From positions 1 to 35,769 of the forward strand of contig JAJRTO010000457.1 of NCBI GenBank assembly GCA_024278235.1: a stretch of DNA of 35,769 nt, read 5' to 3'. Under the pieces are notes generated by a model. The model saw only the letters and a program-made list of their open reading frames with translations, did not search any database and had not been told where the DNA came from. The translations under genes were made by a program, and so were the position numbers. Positions 24,681 through 33,506 of this stretch are shown here, one piece after another. The stretch is from Candidatus Poribacteria bacterium (GTDB lineage Bacteria; Poribacteria; WGA-4E; JAJRTO01). The first letter of the stretch is position 1. The number at the start of each line of letters is the position of its first letter.

Positions 24681-25580
24681 ATGCACACAAAGCCAACTGT
24701 GGGACACGGGATCAACCGACAGGTGGAGATCAGTAGTAGATCCACAGATAGACCACTGGCCTTCACACACCTGAAGTATATTAGTGGAGAACAACTCAAG
24801 CTCCTGACACCTCTCGATGCCAATGGTGAAGTCATTCAATACGCTCCCCATGAAGTGATAGTTCTGCGAGAGTTACCCCGGGGAGTCCCTCCGATTTCCC
24901 ATGAGACCTATGTTATAGAAGCCGGGGTTCCGAACAGCATATGGGGCAGCCTGTTGATACTCGCTCAACCACAAGACCATCCCGTCCGTAAACGCCAATT
25001 TGCGCGAGTAGAAACAGTTTTTCCTGTAAGCGTCGACTTGATAAACAGCCAAGAATCTGTCAATGGATTGGTCACGAATCTGGGCGCAGGCGGTGTTTTA
25101 TTCACGGTGACTGAAGGAAACCCTGATGTACTCAATCCAGGACTTGAAATATCCATCGAGCTGAATCTTCCGGATGGTGAGATGTTTGTCTTCCCAGGAG
25201 TGATTCGCCGATCCTATCGTATAGAGCGGGACAGCAGGAATTTTCACGTAGTGGCTGTGGAATTCCAGGTTGACGATGGCGAACAGCAAGAAGCTCTTGT
25301 ACGCTACGTCCTCACGAGAGAAATTGAACTGCGCACGCTGGATCTCGTCAAGGAAGAAGTACCATTGGATCGGCAACTGGAGATGCTCCGCGAGGAGATT
25401 GTGCAACTACGGGAGGAACTCAAGCTGGCCCACGAACGCGAAGCTCAGGCTGCTGAGGCGAGACGACGTTCAGACGCCATCATTATGCAACTGACTCAGC
25501 AACTCGATGAACAGACCCGCCGCGCTGCTGAGCTGCAGCGTCGACATCGAGTCCAGTGGTGGAAGTTCTGGATGCGCTAA
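24681..25580 (+). CDS. second PilZ-type protein with coiled coil and aromatic tail
   Basis: 299 residues from ATG 24681, with AAAGGA upstream; TTG 24660 is possible and overlaps the previous stop. The amino half is YcgR-like (GEQLKLLTPLDANGE). The PilZ motif RxxxR is present at R105-Q-F-A-R109, but the second motif reads N133-L-G-A-G-G, with Gly in place of the conserved Ser. Cyclic di-GMP binding may be weaker or altered. After the PilZ domain comes a coiled coil (about 220-285) that ends in a basic, Trp-rich tail, HRVQWWKFWMR. It pairs with the intact PilZ protein upstream and ends the first unit. Confidence 0.75.
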   Translation: MHTKPTVGHGINRQVEISSRSTDRPLAFTHLKYISGEQLKLLTPLDANGEVIQYAPHEVIVLRELPRGVPPISHETYVIEAGVPNSIWGSLLILAQPQDHPVRKRQFARVETVFPVSVDLINSQESVNGLVTNLGAGGVLFTVTEGNPDVLNPGLEISIELNLPDGEMFVFPGVIRRSYRIERDSRNFHVVAVEFQVDDGEQQEALVRYVLTREIELRTLDLVKEEVPLDRQLEMLREEIVQLREELKLAHEREAQAAEARRRSDAIIMQLTQQLDEQTRRAAELQRRHRVQWWKFWMR

Positions 25581-25836
25581 GGCCATCAATGACTTTCAAC
25601 CCCCTCAACACGACAAAGTTCACTAAAGATTCGACAGGGATGGTCGACAATAGTCATTAAGCAACAGAAAATCGCCCTTGTTGGAATAAATCATCCTGGA
25701 ATCGCACTATCCTGCATTTCCAACGGAGGGACAGATCCAAGTGCGTGCCCAGAGTACCTGGTGACCACAGGGAGTTGCCCCACGAACGTTATTGCGTGGA
25801 ATGCAAATTGACATCAGTAAGTGGAAGGATGCACCG
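25581..25836 (+). other. gap before fliD: promoter and leader
   Basis: No gene is seen. A 23-codon frame at 25589 lacks a fair ribosome site. The stretch holds a sigma28 promoter candidate (25624-25650) and then a leader of about 180 bases. In the leader GTTGGAA (25680-25686) pairs with TTCCAAC (25718-25724), directly followed by GGAGGG at 25725-25730. I could not match the leader to the c-di-GMP riboswitch pattern. Confidence 0.5.
25624..25650 (+). promoter_or_regulatory. sigma28 (FliA) promoter candidate for fliD-flgM
   Basis: TAAAGATT (25624-25631), 11 bases, then GTCGACAA (25643-25650). The enteric FliA consensus is TAAAGTTT-N11-GCCGATAA, so this matches 7 of 8 and 6 of 8 positions with exact spacing. 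It lies in the only large gap between the early run and fliD, on the correct strand. Start of transcription would be near 25657. Confidence 0.65.
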
Positions 25837-27942
25837 ATGGCAGCTATCATTGGAGCGGGGAATTTTACACAGATAGTGGATCAACTGATTGCCCTGAAGA
25901 TGCAATCGCGTAGTCGCATTGAAACAGAATCAGTGGCCATTCAGTCTGCCAAGATGGAACTGAACGACACCGAAGCAAGTTTACTATCGCTCAAAGGACA
26001 GATCAGTTCATTGGCTGAAGGCACGGGCCTATTCAATCACAAAGCATCATCAAGCGATTCAGCGAAAATAAGTACAGCAACACTCTCTGCCCAAAGCCGA
26101 AGTAATGTGGATTTTGGCACTTATGAAATAGAGATTATCAGTAAAGCAACACCTTTCAAGACGTGGAATACCGGTTCGATTAGTAAAAGCATTGATCCCA
26201 ACGCCTCAATAGGCAGCGCCGGTTTCCGGATGACCCCAACGGATGGGACGTTCACCATTAACGGGGTGCAGTTTGAGATCGACTCCAACACCAATACACT
26301 GACAAAAGTGGATGGAAATGTTCAGCTAACGACAGATCTGAAGCTCTCATCGATACTCAGCGCGATCGAGGCTGAAATTTCAGACCTGGCATCGGTTACT
26401 TACGATGCGGGTACCGATAAAGTCTCATTTACCGGGAGCAATTCTAACTTCATCCAGCTCGGATCTAGCGGAGATACAAGCAACTTCCTTCAAGCTATTG
26501 GCGTCAAAGATGCTGCCCAGAATTCCGTTGGCGGTGTCATCAACGTGGTTAGTATAGGACCTCTTGGGGCTATCAACCGATCTGAAACACTGGATACTGT
26601 GCAAAATCAGCTACAGACAAACATGATGAGCGGGGATTTCTATATCAATGATGTCAAGATTGACATCGATCTCACGCAGGATTCGCTCCAGGATGTCATG
26701 GATCGAATTAATCGTTCGGCAGCGAAGGTTACAGCTTCTTATGATCCACTCGTGGATAGGTTTCAGATTAAGGGAAACGTCGGTGGAGCCCAAATACGCC
26801 TTGAGAATGGGACCTCAAACTTTCTAGAGGCATTGGGGCTGATCGATAATCAAAATCAACTGGTTGGTGGATCAGATACAGGGAGCATCGCTAGATTTAA
26901 GATCAACGGCCAAGAATTTCAAACGAACAGCAACACCGGGCTTCAGGACTTCATCCGCGGTGTGAGCTTCGATTTACAGGGGGATGTGGGGGATACTGCA
27001 ACCATCACGGTCACCTACGATACCGATGGAGCTGTTTCTATCATCAAACAATTTGTGGAGCAGTACAACTCAACGTATCAGGATATCAATAACTCTCTGG
27101 AAAGTGGTGCTCTTGAGAGGGATACTTCTTTACGATCGCTTCGCCGACGTCTTTACTTCGCAACATTGAAGGATGTCGGAGGTCTTCCAATCGATTATAA
27201 TGGGCTCATAGACATTGGCATTACTCGAACTCACGGTAGCAACCCAGAATTGGAAGTATCAGACGAAACGAAACTACGTGATGCGCTGACAGCGGATCCG
27301 GAAGCAATCGCTGAACTATTTGGCACCTCAAGTAACACGACTACATCTGTCAAACTACTAGATCCCCAGCAACTCCGAATACCGGCGGGTGTCCATCAGT
27401 CGCCGAAGAACCAGGTTATCATCAATGGTGATGTGACGGCGAACTATCAAGCCAACGAATCCATCCGCCTCGTTGATGGCAAACTGCTGGAGGAACTTAC
27501 GATCCAGCAAAGTACCTATGACAACACGACAGATCAGACGACGATTATCTTTACAACAGACATAGGAAACGACTATACTTCGGCTGCTCATATCGGTCTC
27601 GTACCTGTTGATCCCAACGATCCGAATGCTGTTGAGTTTACCCTTGCTTCTAAAGGGATTGCTGCGACTCTCGGTGAGATTATCGATGCTTACACCGGTA
27701 CGGACTCAACGGATGGGATCTTCGATAAACGACAGACTTCCCTCGACAGACGGGACCAAATAGTACAAAAACGACTCGAAGACTTTGATGCCCGGATTGC
27801 GCAAGAGAGGCAGCGATTGACAAGAGAATTTGCCGCATTGGAAAGCACCTTATCGATGCTCCAATCCCAACTCGATTTCCTATCCCAGCAGTCGCAGAAT
27901 ATGCAGGGTCTCCTTGGATCAATCCTTCCAAGCTCAAGCTGA
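25837..27942 (+). CDS. fliD: flagellar filament cap protein FliD
   Basis: 701 residues from ATG 25837, which has GGAAGGA 7 bases upstream; earlier in-frame TTG 25792 and ATG 25801 lack such a site. The start (IIGAGNFTQIVDQLIALKMQ) is the FliD amino pattern. The middle has beta-rich blocks with repeated short motifs (FTINGVQFEIDSNTNTL, FKINGQEFQTNSNTGLQDF), and the flagellin-hook IN-type motif appears twice. The carboxy end (about 640-700) is the expected long coiled coil, LDRRDQIVQKRLEDFDARIA onward. FliD caps the filament and folds flagellin as it arrives. It is at the long end of the family. No fliS or flagellin gene follows in the window. Confidence 0.9.
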   Translation: MAAIIGAGNFTQIVDQLIALKMQSRSRIETESVAIQSAKMELNDTEASLLSLKGQISSLAEGTGLFNHKASSSDSAKISTATLSAQSRSNVDFGTYEIEIISKATPFKTWNTGSISKSIDPNASIGSAGFRMTPTDGTFTINGVQFEIDSNTNTLTKVDGNVQLTTDLKLSSILSAIEAEISDLASVTYDAGTDKVSFTGSNSNFIQLGSSGDTSNFLQAIGVKDAAQNSVGGVINVVSIGPLGAINRSETLDTVQNQLQTNMMSGDFYINDVKIDIDLTQDSLQDVMDRINRSAAKVTASYDPLVDRFQIKGNVGGAQIRLENGTSNFLEALGLIDNQNQLVGGSDTGSIARFKINGQEFQTNSNTGLQDFIRGVSFDLQGDVGDTATITVTYDTDGAVSIIKQFVEQYNSTYQDINNSLESGALERDTSLRSLRRRLYFATLKDVGGLPIDYNGLIDIGITRTHGSNPELEVSDETKLRDALTADPEAIAELFGTSSNTTTSVKLLDPQQLRIPAGVHQSPKNQVIINGDVTANYQANESIRLVDGKLLEELTIQQSTYDNTTDQTTIIFTTDIGNDYTSAAHIGLVPVDPNDPNAVEFTLASKGIAATLGEIIDAYTGTDSTDGIFDKRQTSLDRRDQIVQKRLEDFDARIAQERQRLTREFAALESTLSMLQSQLDFLSQQSQNMQGLLGSILPSSS

Positions 27943-27960
27943 TAGTATAGGACGCTATTC

Positions 27961-28263
27961 ATGAAGATTCATACCACAAAGATTGCTGAAATTCAGCATC
28001 CGAAGCAAACTCAAAAGCGTGCCTCCGATGTCCAAAATAAAGCGGCGGCAGATACACAGGAAATCGCATCCATTGAGCTGTCCCGACAAGGGATTCTTGT
28101 GAACAAGGTAAATGAAGTCATCCGCGCTCAACAAGCGGATCCAATGCGAGAAGCTCATATCGAGGAACTAAAGGCAGCAATTGAGAACGGTTCTTTTCAC
28201 GTAGATGCGGATGAGGTTAGCCTGAAGATCCTGCGTGATGCATTGAAAGGTCTGATTGGCTGA
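27961..28263 (+). CDS. flgM: anti-sigma28 factor FlgM
   Basis: 100 residues. The carboxy part carries the FlgM pattern: IELSRQGI, then R-E-A-H-I-EELKAAIENGSFHVDADEV and LKILRDALKGL. The amino half is polar and probably disordered, as expected. FlgM holds FliA until the hook is finished and FlgM is exported. It follows fliD by 18 bases and should share its sigma28 promoter, which gives negative feedback. Confidence 0.88.
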   Translation: MKIHTTKIAEIQHPKQTQKRASDVQNKAAADTQEIASIELSRQGILVNKVNEVIRAQQADPMREAHIEELKAAIENGSFHVDADEVSLKILRDALKGLIG

Positions 28264-28304
28264 GCCTGGATGACTGCTGATAACTCTCTCCAACAGGTAA
28301 CTGT

Positions 28305-31300
28305 GTGCTGATGAACGGATGCATCGAGCGCCTTTGGTTCAGTTGTGGTTGTTTCATACTCTTGTTCTATTCGTTCCTCTTTCCAGCTTGGGCGACACCT
28401 GAAATCTCCCTCACTCCTTCCACTTACACTGCAGAAGTCGCCGAAGAGTGGCTCCTCAGCGTTCAAGTTGCCAACGTGAAAGATCTCTATAGCGTTGTTC
28501 TCGAATTATCATTTGAGCCGGCTTCTCTACAGATCATCCACGTCAACCCAGGTGATTTTCTGACCGATCCATCTGCTGGATCATCTTCCTTCCTTTACAC
28601 GATCCATCCTGATCAGATTCGTCTCGCTATGGCAGCACCCATTGGTCATCCGGGTGTCTCTGGCTCCGGTACGATTGCCACGATTCGGTTCTCATCATTT
28701 CAGCAAGGGCGAGCAGATCTGAGCATTTCGCCGGACTCACTTATATTGTCAGATACGACGGGAACTCCTATTACAGATGCCCCACAGATACGCAATACTT
28801 CCATTGCAATTGGTCGAGGTGTTGTTCTTGATCATGAAACAGCAACGGTAGGTAATGACATCACTGCCTACCTCACTGGATTTTCACCTGGCGAGATGGT
28901 CACAGCACAACTGGGCGAAAAACCTTTGAGCCTAAGCACAAATATGGTTGATGCTGCTGGCCGGCTACAGACGACCTTTGAATTACCGCCGTTTACTGGT
29001 GGAGAGCAACAGATCCGATTTCACGGTGAAGATTCCGGATGGGATGAATCTGTCCCTCTGGGGGTTATGCCAAGCATCCAGATGATTCAGCCAAATCAAG
29101 CGAAGATCGGTTCACGTGTGCAGGTACAGGTTCACGGATTTGGAGCTGAGGAAACCATCATTGTGGAGTTAGGTACTGTGATGCTTATCTTGGAATCCGG
29201 TAGTCACCGAAGCGATGAATTTGGAAGTGCAAACCTCTCATTTAGTATACCGACGATGCCTGTCGAAGGAAACTTACCCATCAAGATATCCGGCCTGCAT
29301 TCGGGGTTATCAGTCCAACAACAAGAGGCACTGCGGATCTTGCCTGAGATCACTCAACTTATGCCGACTCAAGGTTCAATCGGCACATCCATTGAGATTA
29401 TGGGCCATGGATTTGGAGCCAATGAACCCATATCAGTGCAATTCTCAGGCGAGCCGGTCGAAGCGACATCGGACGCTGACGGCCGATGGCAGATCGTATT
29501 CCTGTTGCAATCAGAGCAGATTGCTGAAAGTCGCTATGGTGTATTGCCCTGTGTGGCAATAGGTTTGCGCTCTGATCAGCGTGCTACTCGACACGGTTTT
29601 GTCTATGAACCTCTCGGCCGTATTACCTCTATTGAGCCCTCCGGTGAGGTGAATGTTGGTGACACCATCGAGTTTCAAGGGGAAGGATTTCCCGCAGGTG
29701 CATTGGTCGGCATGCTTTTGAATGATAGACCAGTGACGCAATTCCGAGATACGCAGGGAAACACGCTGATTCCACCTGTTGTTCCCAGCAATGGGGTTCT
29801 CCATTTTCTGTGGGACGTCCCAACCATCCCGGCGGGCATCAAGAACCTGACGCTGACCGTAGGTTCGATAAGATTGGAACGGGAAAATGCGATAGCAGTC
29901 GTTCCCTCCATCACAAGTGTCCTGGTGAAAGATGGCACGGATCTGGTGACCACCGGACGTCCCGGGATGCTTGCGACTGCAAGTGGTGAAGGCTTTACAG
30001 CGAATCACCTCGTTGTGCTTGACATGGGAGCGCACGTTGGTGTGGCAACAGTTCAAGCGGATGCGTATGGTCATTTTGAAGCACCCTTCGTCTTACGCGA
30101 CGCTCCACCAGGGAACGTTCTGATCACCGCCAACGATGGCGTTTACACAGTGACCTATCGAGAACTTCTCCTCTCTGTACCAGAATCTCCAACATTTTAC
30201 CTGAGCACTACTTCAGGGCATGCCGATGAAATCGTCCGAATCGTGGGGACCGGTTTCCCGCCTTCCATCAACCTGGGAACACTCGGATTGGATTCTATCG
30301 CAGATGAGGGACTGAGTCCCCAATTTCTGCTGCTCATGGATGCCCGTGTTGGGTACACAACAGGAAGCCAGATCATTACTGACGGCCGTGGCGCATTTGA
30401 CATGGCCTTCAGCATTCCCAGGGATGGTACGGAGGCCACCTATGGTGACAAAGAGGTATGGCTCTTTACTACCACTGAAGGGATGCTCTCTCAGCCACTT
30501 CATCTGGAGCCCCATCTGATCGTACAACCGAGCGAGGCTGCGCCAGGACAGACCGTGCAGTTATATGGCACGGGTTTCGCTCCCAACGAACCGATCAATC
30601 TGGGATTTGGTGAATCTGGAGCCGAAACCGTTATCACCGACCCAATCCTGGCAGACAGTTCTGGAAGCTGGTCCGTATCTTTCACGATTCCGAATCAACC
30701 GGGAGGACTGAGACGGTTCCAGGCGAAAGGGGGAACTTCTCAACAGAATCGATACGTTGAGTTCTCAGTGATCCCTCAGATCACCCAGGTCATCAAGCGG
30801 ATCACAAATGAATCTCCGGGATCGACGCTCTCTCCGGGAGATACGGTGGAGATTGCAGGGAACGGTTTTGGGGCGAACGAACAGATACAGATCGATCTGG
30901 GAGAAGCCCGGAATGTGCTCATCACAGGGGAACCAGGCACCGGCTCTCTGGGAGACTTTTCGACGGCTTTTCTGGTGCCCAATCAGCGATCTTTAAGCCC
31001 GGAAGTTCGGGCTCGTGTTATCGGTTTGGATTCCGGGTTTGTTGCAGAATCTCCTGTCATACTGTACGTTGCCGGCCGTCTCAAACTGGAACCACAACGT
31101 GGGTTTGTAGGAACATGGATCACAGTTCTTACCAGTGACATGCTCAACACCGTTTACTTTGCAGGACAATCGCTTCCCATCCAGCAATTTGATGCCCTGG
31201 GTCATCCAATGTTTCAGATCCCTACTCAACTGCCCGGAGGGAGTTACGTCATCGAAGCAGGCGAAGCCAGCACAATATTTGAGGTGATCCCCCGGCTCAC

Positions 31301-33476
31301 ACTCGCACAAGGTCAAACGGTGGTGGTAGGAACATCTATGCAGATCCGGGGCACCGGATTTGATCAGTATGAATTGGTATCCTTCGGTACAGGATGGCTA
31401 GAACAGATAACCCAGAGCGTAACCGATCAGTATGGTCAATTCAACACATCTATGATTATTCCTCCGCAGCCGGGTGGCTGGACATTGTTGTACGCATCAG
31501 GCACGAGTTCTTTCATCACACAACCACTTAATATCTCACCGAAGATCGTGACAGTTCAGAGCTCGCCGTCGGATGCCACGCTTCTTATCGCAGCAGAAGG
31601 TTATGGCGTTCAAGAAACCGTTCAAATCCTTCTTGATGGTGTGACATCTCTGGAACGGGATACAACAATGGATGGATTGATCGGCGTGAGCATCCCCTTC
31701 GGTGCAATCTCTTCCGGAACAGCTCACTCCGTACAGATACGTGGTCTGAGTTCTGGACTGGTCGATGTCTGGCGCGGTACGTGGTATCCAACGACTGCCA
31801 GACTTGAAGTGGCATCTTCCGTGGCAACTCTCGGTAGTTTCATACAGATTCGGGGCTTCGGCTTCAGTGCAACAGAGCCTCTCCGCCTTCTGATTGGAGA
31901 TCGCGTATTCAACACTGCAACAAGTGCAGCGGGCAGCTTCGACATTACTTACTCTATTCAGAAGGAGTTCGCGTCAGGCATGATTCCCATTCATGCACTT
32001 GGAAGAACATCCCATATCCAGGCTTTCCATCCCGGCTTTACCTATATCTCATCCGTTGGCCCTCGTATTGTTTCTGTGATTGAAGACAGCAGTGGTAAAA
32101 TCCTGACAGTGGGGGATACGCTGACTATCTATGTAACACAGGGAGAAGATGCGACCCCGGCGGAACGTGGCTATTTCCGAATTGGTCCGGATATCGAAGC
32201 CCCTCTTTACAACGATGGCATCCATGGGGGGGATGTACAGGCCGGCGATGCTATATGGACAGGACAAGTGGTCGTCCGTTCCGAGCACTTAGCAGTGGAG
32301 AACACCGTATGGGTTGAATTGGCCGACGCAGCAGAACAGACGGCGCAGGCCAACAGCAATACCACTGTTCAGATCGATGCGATTGCTCAGATCACCTCGA
32401 TCCTGGTTCCTGATAAGATCTTATCGGACACTCCTATCTCCATTGAAGTGACAGCAGAAATAGGGGGCACCGCCACCTGTCAACTCGAAGGATTCATTGA
32501 AAATGTACCTTTGAAGGAGGAGGAATTGGGGATCTATCGAGCGGAGGTCCAGATCACAAGCGCTGAGACAAGCAACACAAGGTGCATTGTCACCTTCGAA
32601 GATGCACTAGGGAACCAAAGCACGAGCCAATCGGATCCGATCCTGGTGGATACATCAGCCCAGATCAAGGAGGTCTCTGTTTCAGGCAGCCCCGCTCTTC
32701 CTGGAGAAAGCATCACGATCACCTTGCTTGCCGAACCCGGAGGAGAGGCATCGTACCGCATCCCGACGTTGATATCGGAGCGGCCTCTTGAGGAGGTGTT
32801 GGCAGGACAGTATGTGGGAGAATATCTTGTACCGCAGGGAACGCCTTATCATAGTGGCATACTGGAGATCACATTCACAGATGCTTATGAACACACGGCC
32901 ACGGATGCATCAGAGCAAGTCATTCTTGGTGTGGCAGCCCGTCAATTCACCGTAGAAACGACGCTCTATCGTGGACTGAATCTGGTCAGTTTACCATTGC
33001 AAGTTCCTGAAATCCAGACGCTGAGTGATTGGATGGCACACATCGGCCCGGAGACCAGCAGTATCGTCTGGTACGATAACAACACAGAACGCTTCCGAAC
33101 CATCATCAAGGGACAACCGGCGGAACCAGTGCAAATCAAACCGGGAGTCGCTTACTTTATTTTCGTGGATGCCAATGTGCATATCATCTATCGAGGACAG
33201 CCCTATGAAGGGGATGTTTCACTGCTTTCTGGGATGAATATGCTTGGTGTACCACTCCAGGATGAACGTGCCCAAACCATCCAGGATCTCGCTTCGCTCC
33301 TGGGTGATGCCACGCTCATCATTCGTTATAATCGAGAAACCGAATTATTTGAATCGTATACTCCCTCTATCAGTGATCAACGTATCGGTTCCCATCCCAT
33401 CACAGGTACCGAAGGCTTCATTGTGTTGATGAGTTCAGCGCGCACGATCCTGTTTGAGGGAGATGTGTGGCAGTAA
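28305..33476 (+). CDS. giant secreted cohesin and IPT/TIG-like repeat protein
   Basis: 1,723 residues. GTG 28305 and ATG 28311 are equally possible starts. A signal peptide (FILLFYSFLFPAWA) is followed by a cohesin-type domain (about 32-165: EEWLLSVQVANVKDLYSVVL and FSSFQQGRADLSI). Then come about twelve beta-sandwich repeats of 80-100 residues (about 170-1255) built around 'G..v...G.GF...E.i.v..g', for example GTSIEIMGHGFGANEPISVQ and DTVEIAGNGFGANEQIQIDL. A domain with IGPDIEAPLYNDGIHGGDVQ (about 1255-1360) and two further sandwiches follow. The end has two copies of a 'GLNLVSLPL / Y.......G.afiv' module and no sorting tail. It is a surface or extracellular adhesin-like protein by build. 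The gap from flgM is 41 bases with no terminator seen. Confidence 0.8.
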   Translation: MLMNGCIERLWFSCGCFILLFYSFLFPAWATPEISLTPSTYTAEVAEEWLLSVQVANVKDLYSVVLELSFEPASLQIIHVNPGDFLTDPSAGSSSFLYTIHPDQIRLAMAAPIGHPGVSGSGTIATIRFSSFQQGRADLSISPDSLILSDTTGTPITDAPQIRNTSIAIGRGVVLDHETATVGNDITAYLTGFSPGEMVTAQLGEKPLSLSTNMVDAAGRLQTTFELPPFTGGEQQIRFHGEDSGWDESVPLGVMPSIQMIQPNQAKIGSRVQVQVHGFGAEETIIVELGTVMLILESGSHRSDEFGSANLSFSIPTMPVEGNLPIKISGLHSGLSVQQQEALRILPEITQLMPTQGSIGTSIEIMGHGFGANEPISVQFSGEPVEATSDADGRWQIVFLLQSEQIAESRYGVLPCVAIGLRSDQRATRHGFVYEPLGRITSIEPSGEVNVGDTIEFQGEGFPAGALVGMLLNDRPVTQFRDTQGNTLIPPVVPSNGVLHFLWDVPTIPAGIKNLTLTVGSIRLERENAIAVVPSITSVLVKDGTDLVTTGRPGMLATASGEGFTANHLVVLDMGAHVGVATVQADAYGHFEAPFVLRDAPPGNVLITANDGVYTVTYRELLLSVPESPTFYLSTTSGHADEIVRIVGTGFPPSINLGTLGLDSIADEGLSPQFLLLMDARVGYTTGSQIITDGRGAFDMAFSIPRDGTEATYGDKEVWLFTTTEGMLSQPLHLEPHLIVQPSEAAPGQTVQLYGTGFAPNEPINLGFGESGAETVITDPILADSSGSWSVSFTIPNQPGGLRRFQAKGGTSQQNRYVEFSVIPQITQVIKRITNESPGSTLSPGDTVEIAGNGFGANEQIQIDLGEARNVLITGEPGTGSLGDFSTAFLVPNQRSLSPEVRARVIGLDSGFVAESPVILYVAGRLKLEPQRGFVGTWITVLTSDMLNTVYFAGQSLPIQQFDALGHPMFQIPTQLPGGSYVIEAGEASTIFEVIPRLTLAQGQTVVVGTSMQIRGTGFDQYELVSFGTGWLEQITQSVTDQYGQFNTSMIIPPQPGGWTLLYASGTSSFITQPLNISPKIVTVQSSPSDATLLIAAEGYGVQETVQILLDGVTSLERDTTMDGLIGVSIPFGAISSGTAHSVQIRGLSSGLVDVWRGTWYPTTARLEVASSVATLGSFIQIRGFGFSATEPLRLLIGDRVFNTATSAAGSFDITYSIQKEFASGMIPIHALGRTSHIQAFHPGFTYISSVGPRIVSVIEDSSGKILTVGDTLTIYVTQGEDATPAERGYFRIGPDIEAPLYNDGIHGGDVQAGDAIWTGQVVVRSEHLAVENTVWVELADAAEQTAQANSNTTVQIDAIAQITSILVPDKILSDTPISIEVTAEIGGTATCQLEGFIENVPLKEEELGIYRAEVQITSAETSNTRCIVTFEDALGNQSTSQSDPILVDTSAQIKEVSVSGSPALPGESITITLLAEPGGEASYRIPTLISERPLEEVLAGQYVGEYLVPQGTPYHSGILEITFTDAYEHTATDASEQVILGVAARQFTVETTLYRGLNLVSLPLQVPEIQTLSDWMAHIGPETSSIVWYDNNTERFRTIIKGQPAEPVQIKPGVAYFIFVDANVHIIYRGQPYEGDVSLLSGMNMLGVPLQDERAQTIQDLASLLGDATLIIRYNRETELFESYTPSISDQRIGSHPITGTEGFIVLMSSARTILFEGDVWQ

Positions 33477-33506
33477 AATCGTGGGAAGACATGGAAAGGA
33501 GATCTC

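Noticed and set aside
25589-25660. 23-codon ORF ahead of fliD
   Set aside because: Weak ribosome site and it overlaps the sigma28 promoter candidate.
25657-25836. c-di-GMP riboswitch in the fliD leader
   Set aside because: The conserved GEMM core is not visible.
28276-28283. GCTGATAA, a sigma28 -10-like box ahead of the cohesin gene
   Set aside because: The -35 position reads TGGC rather than TAAA, so it is probably chance.
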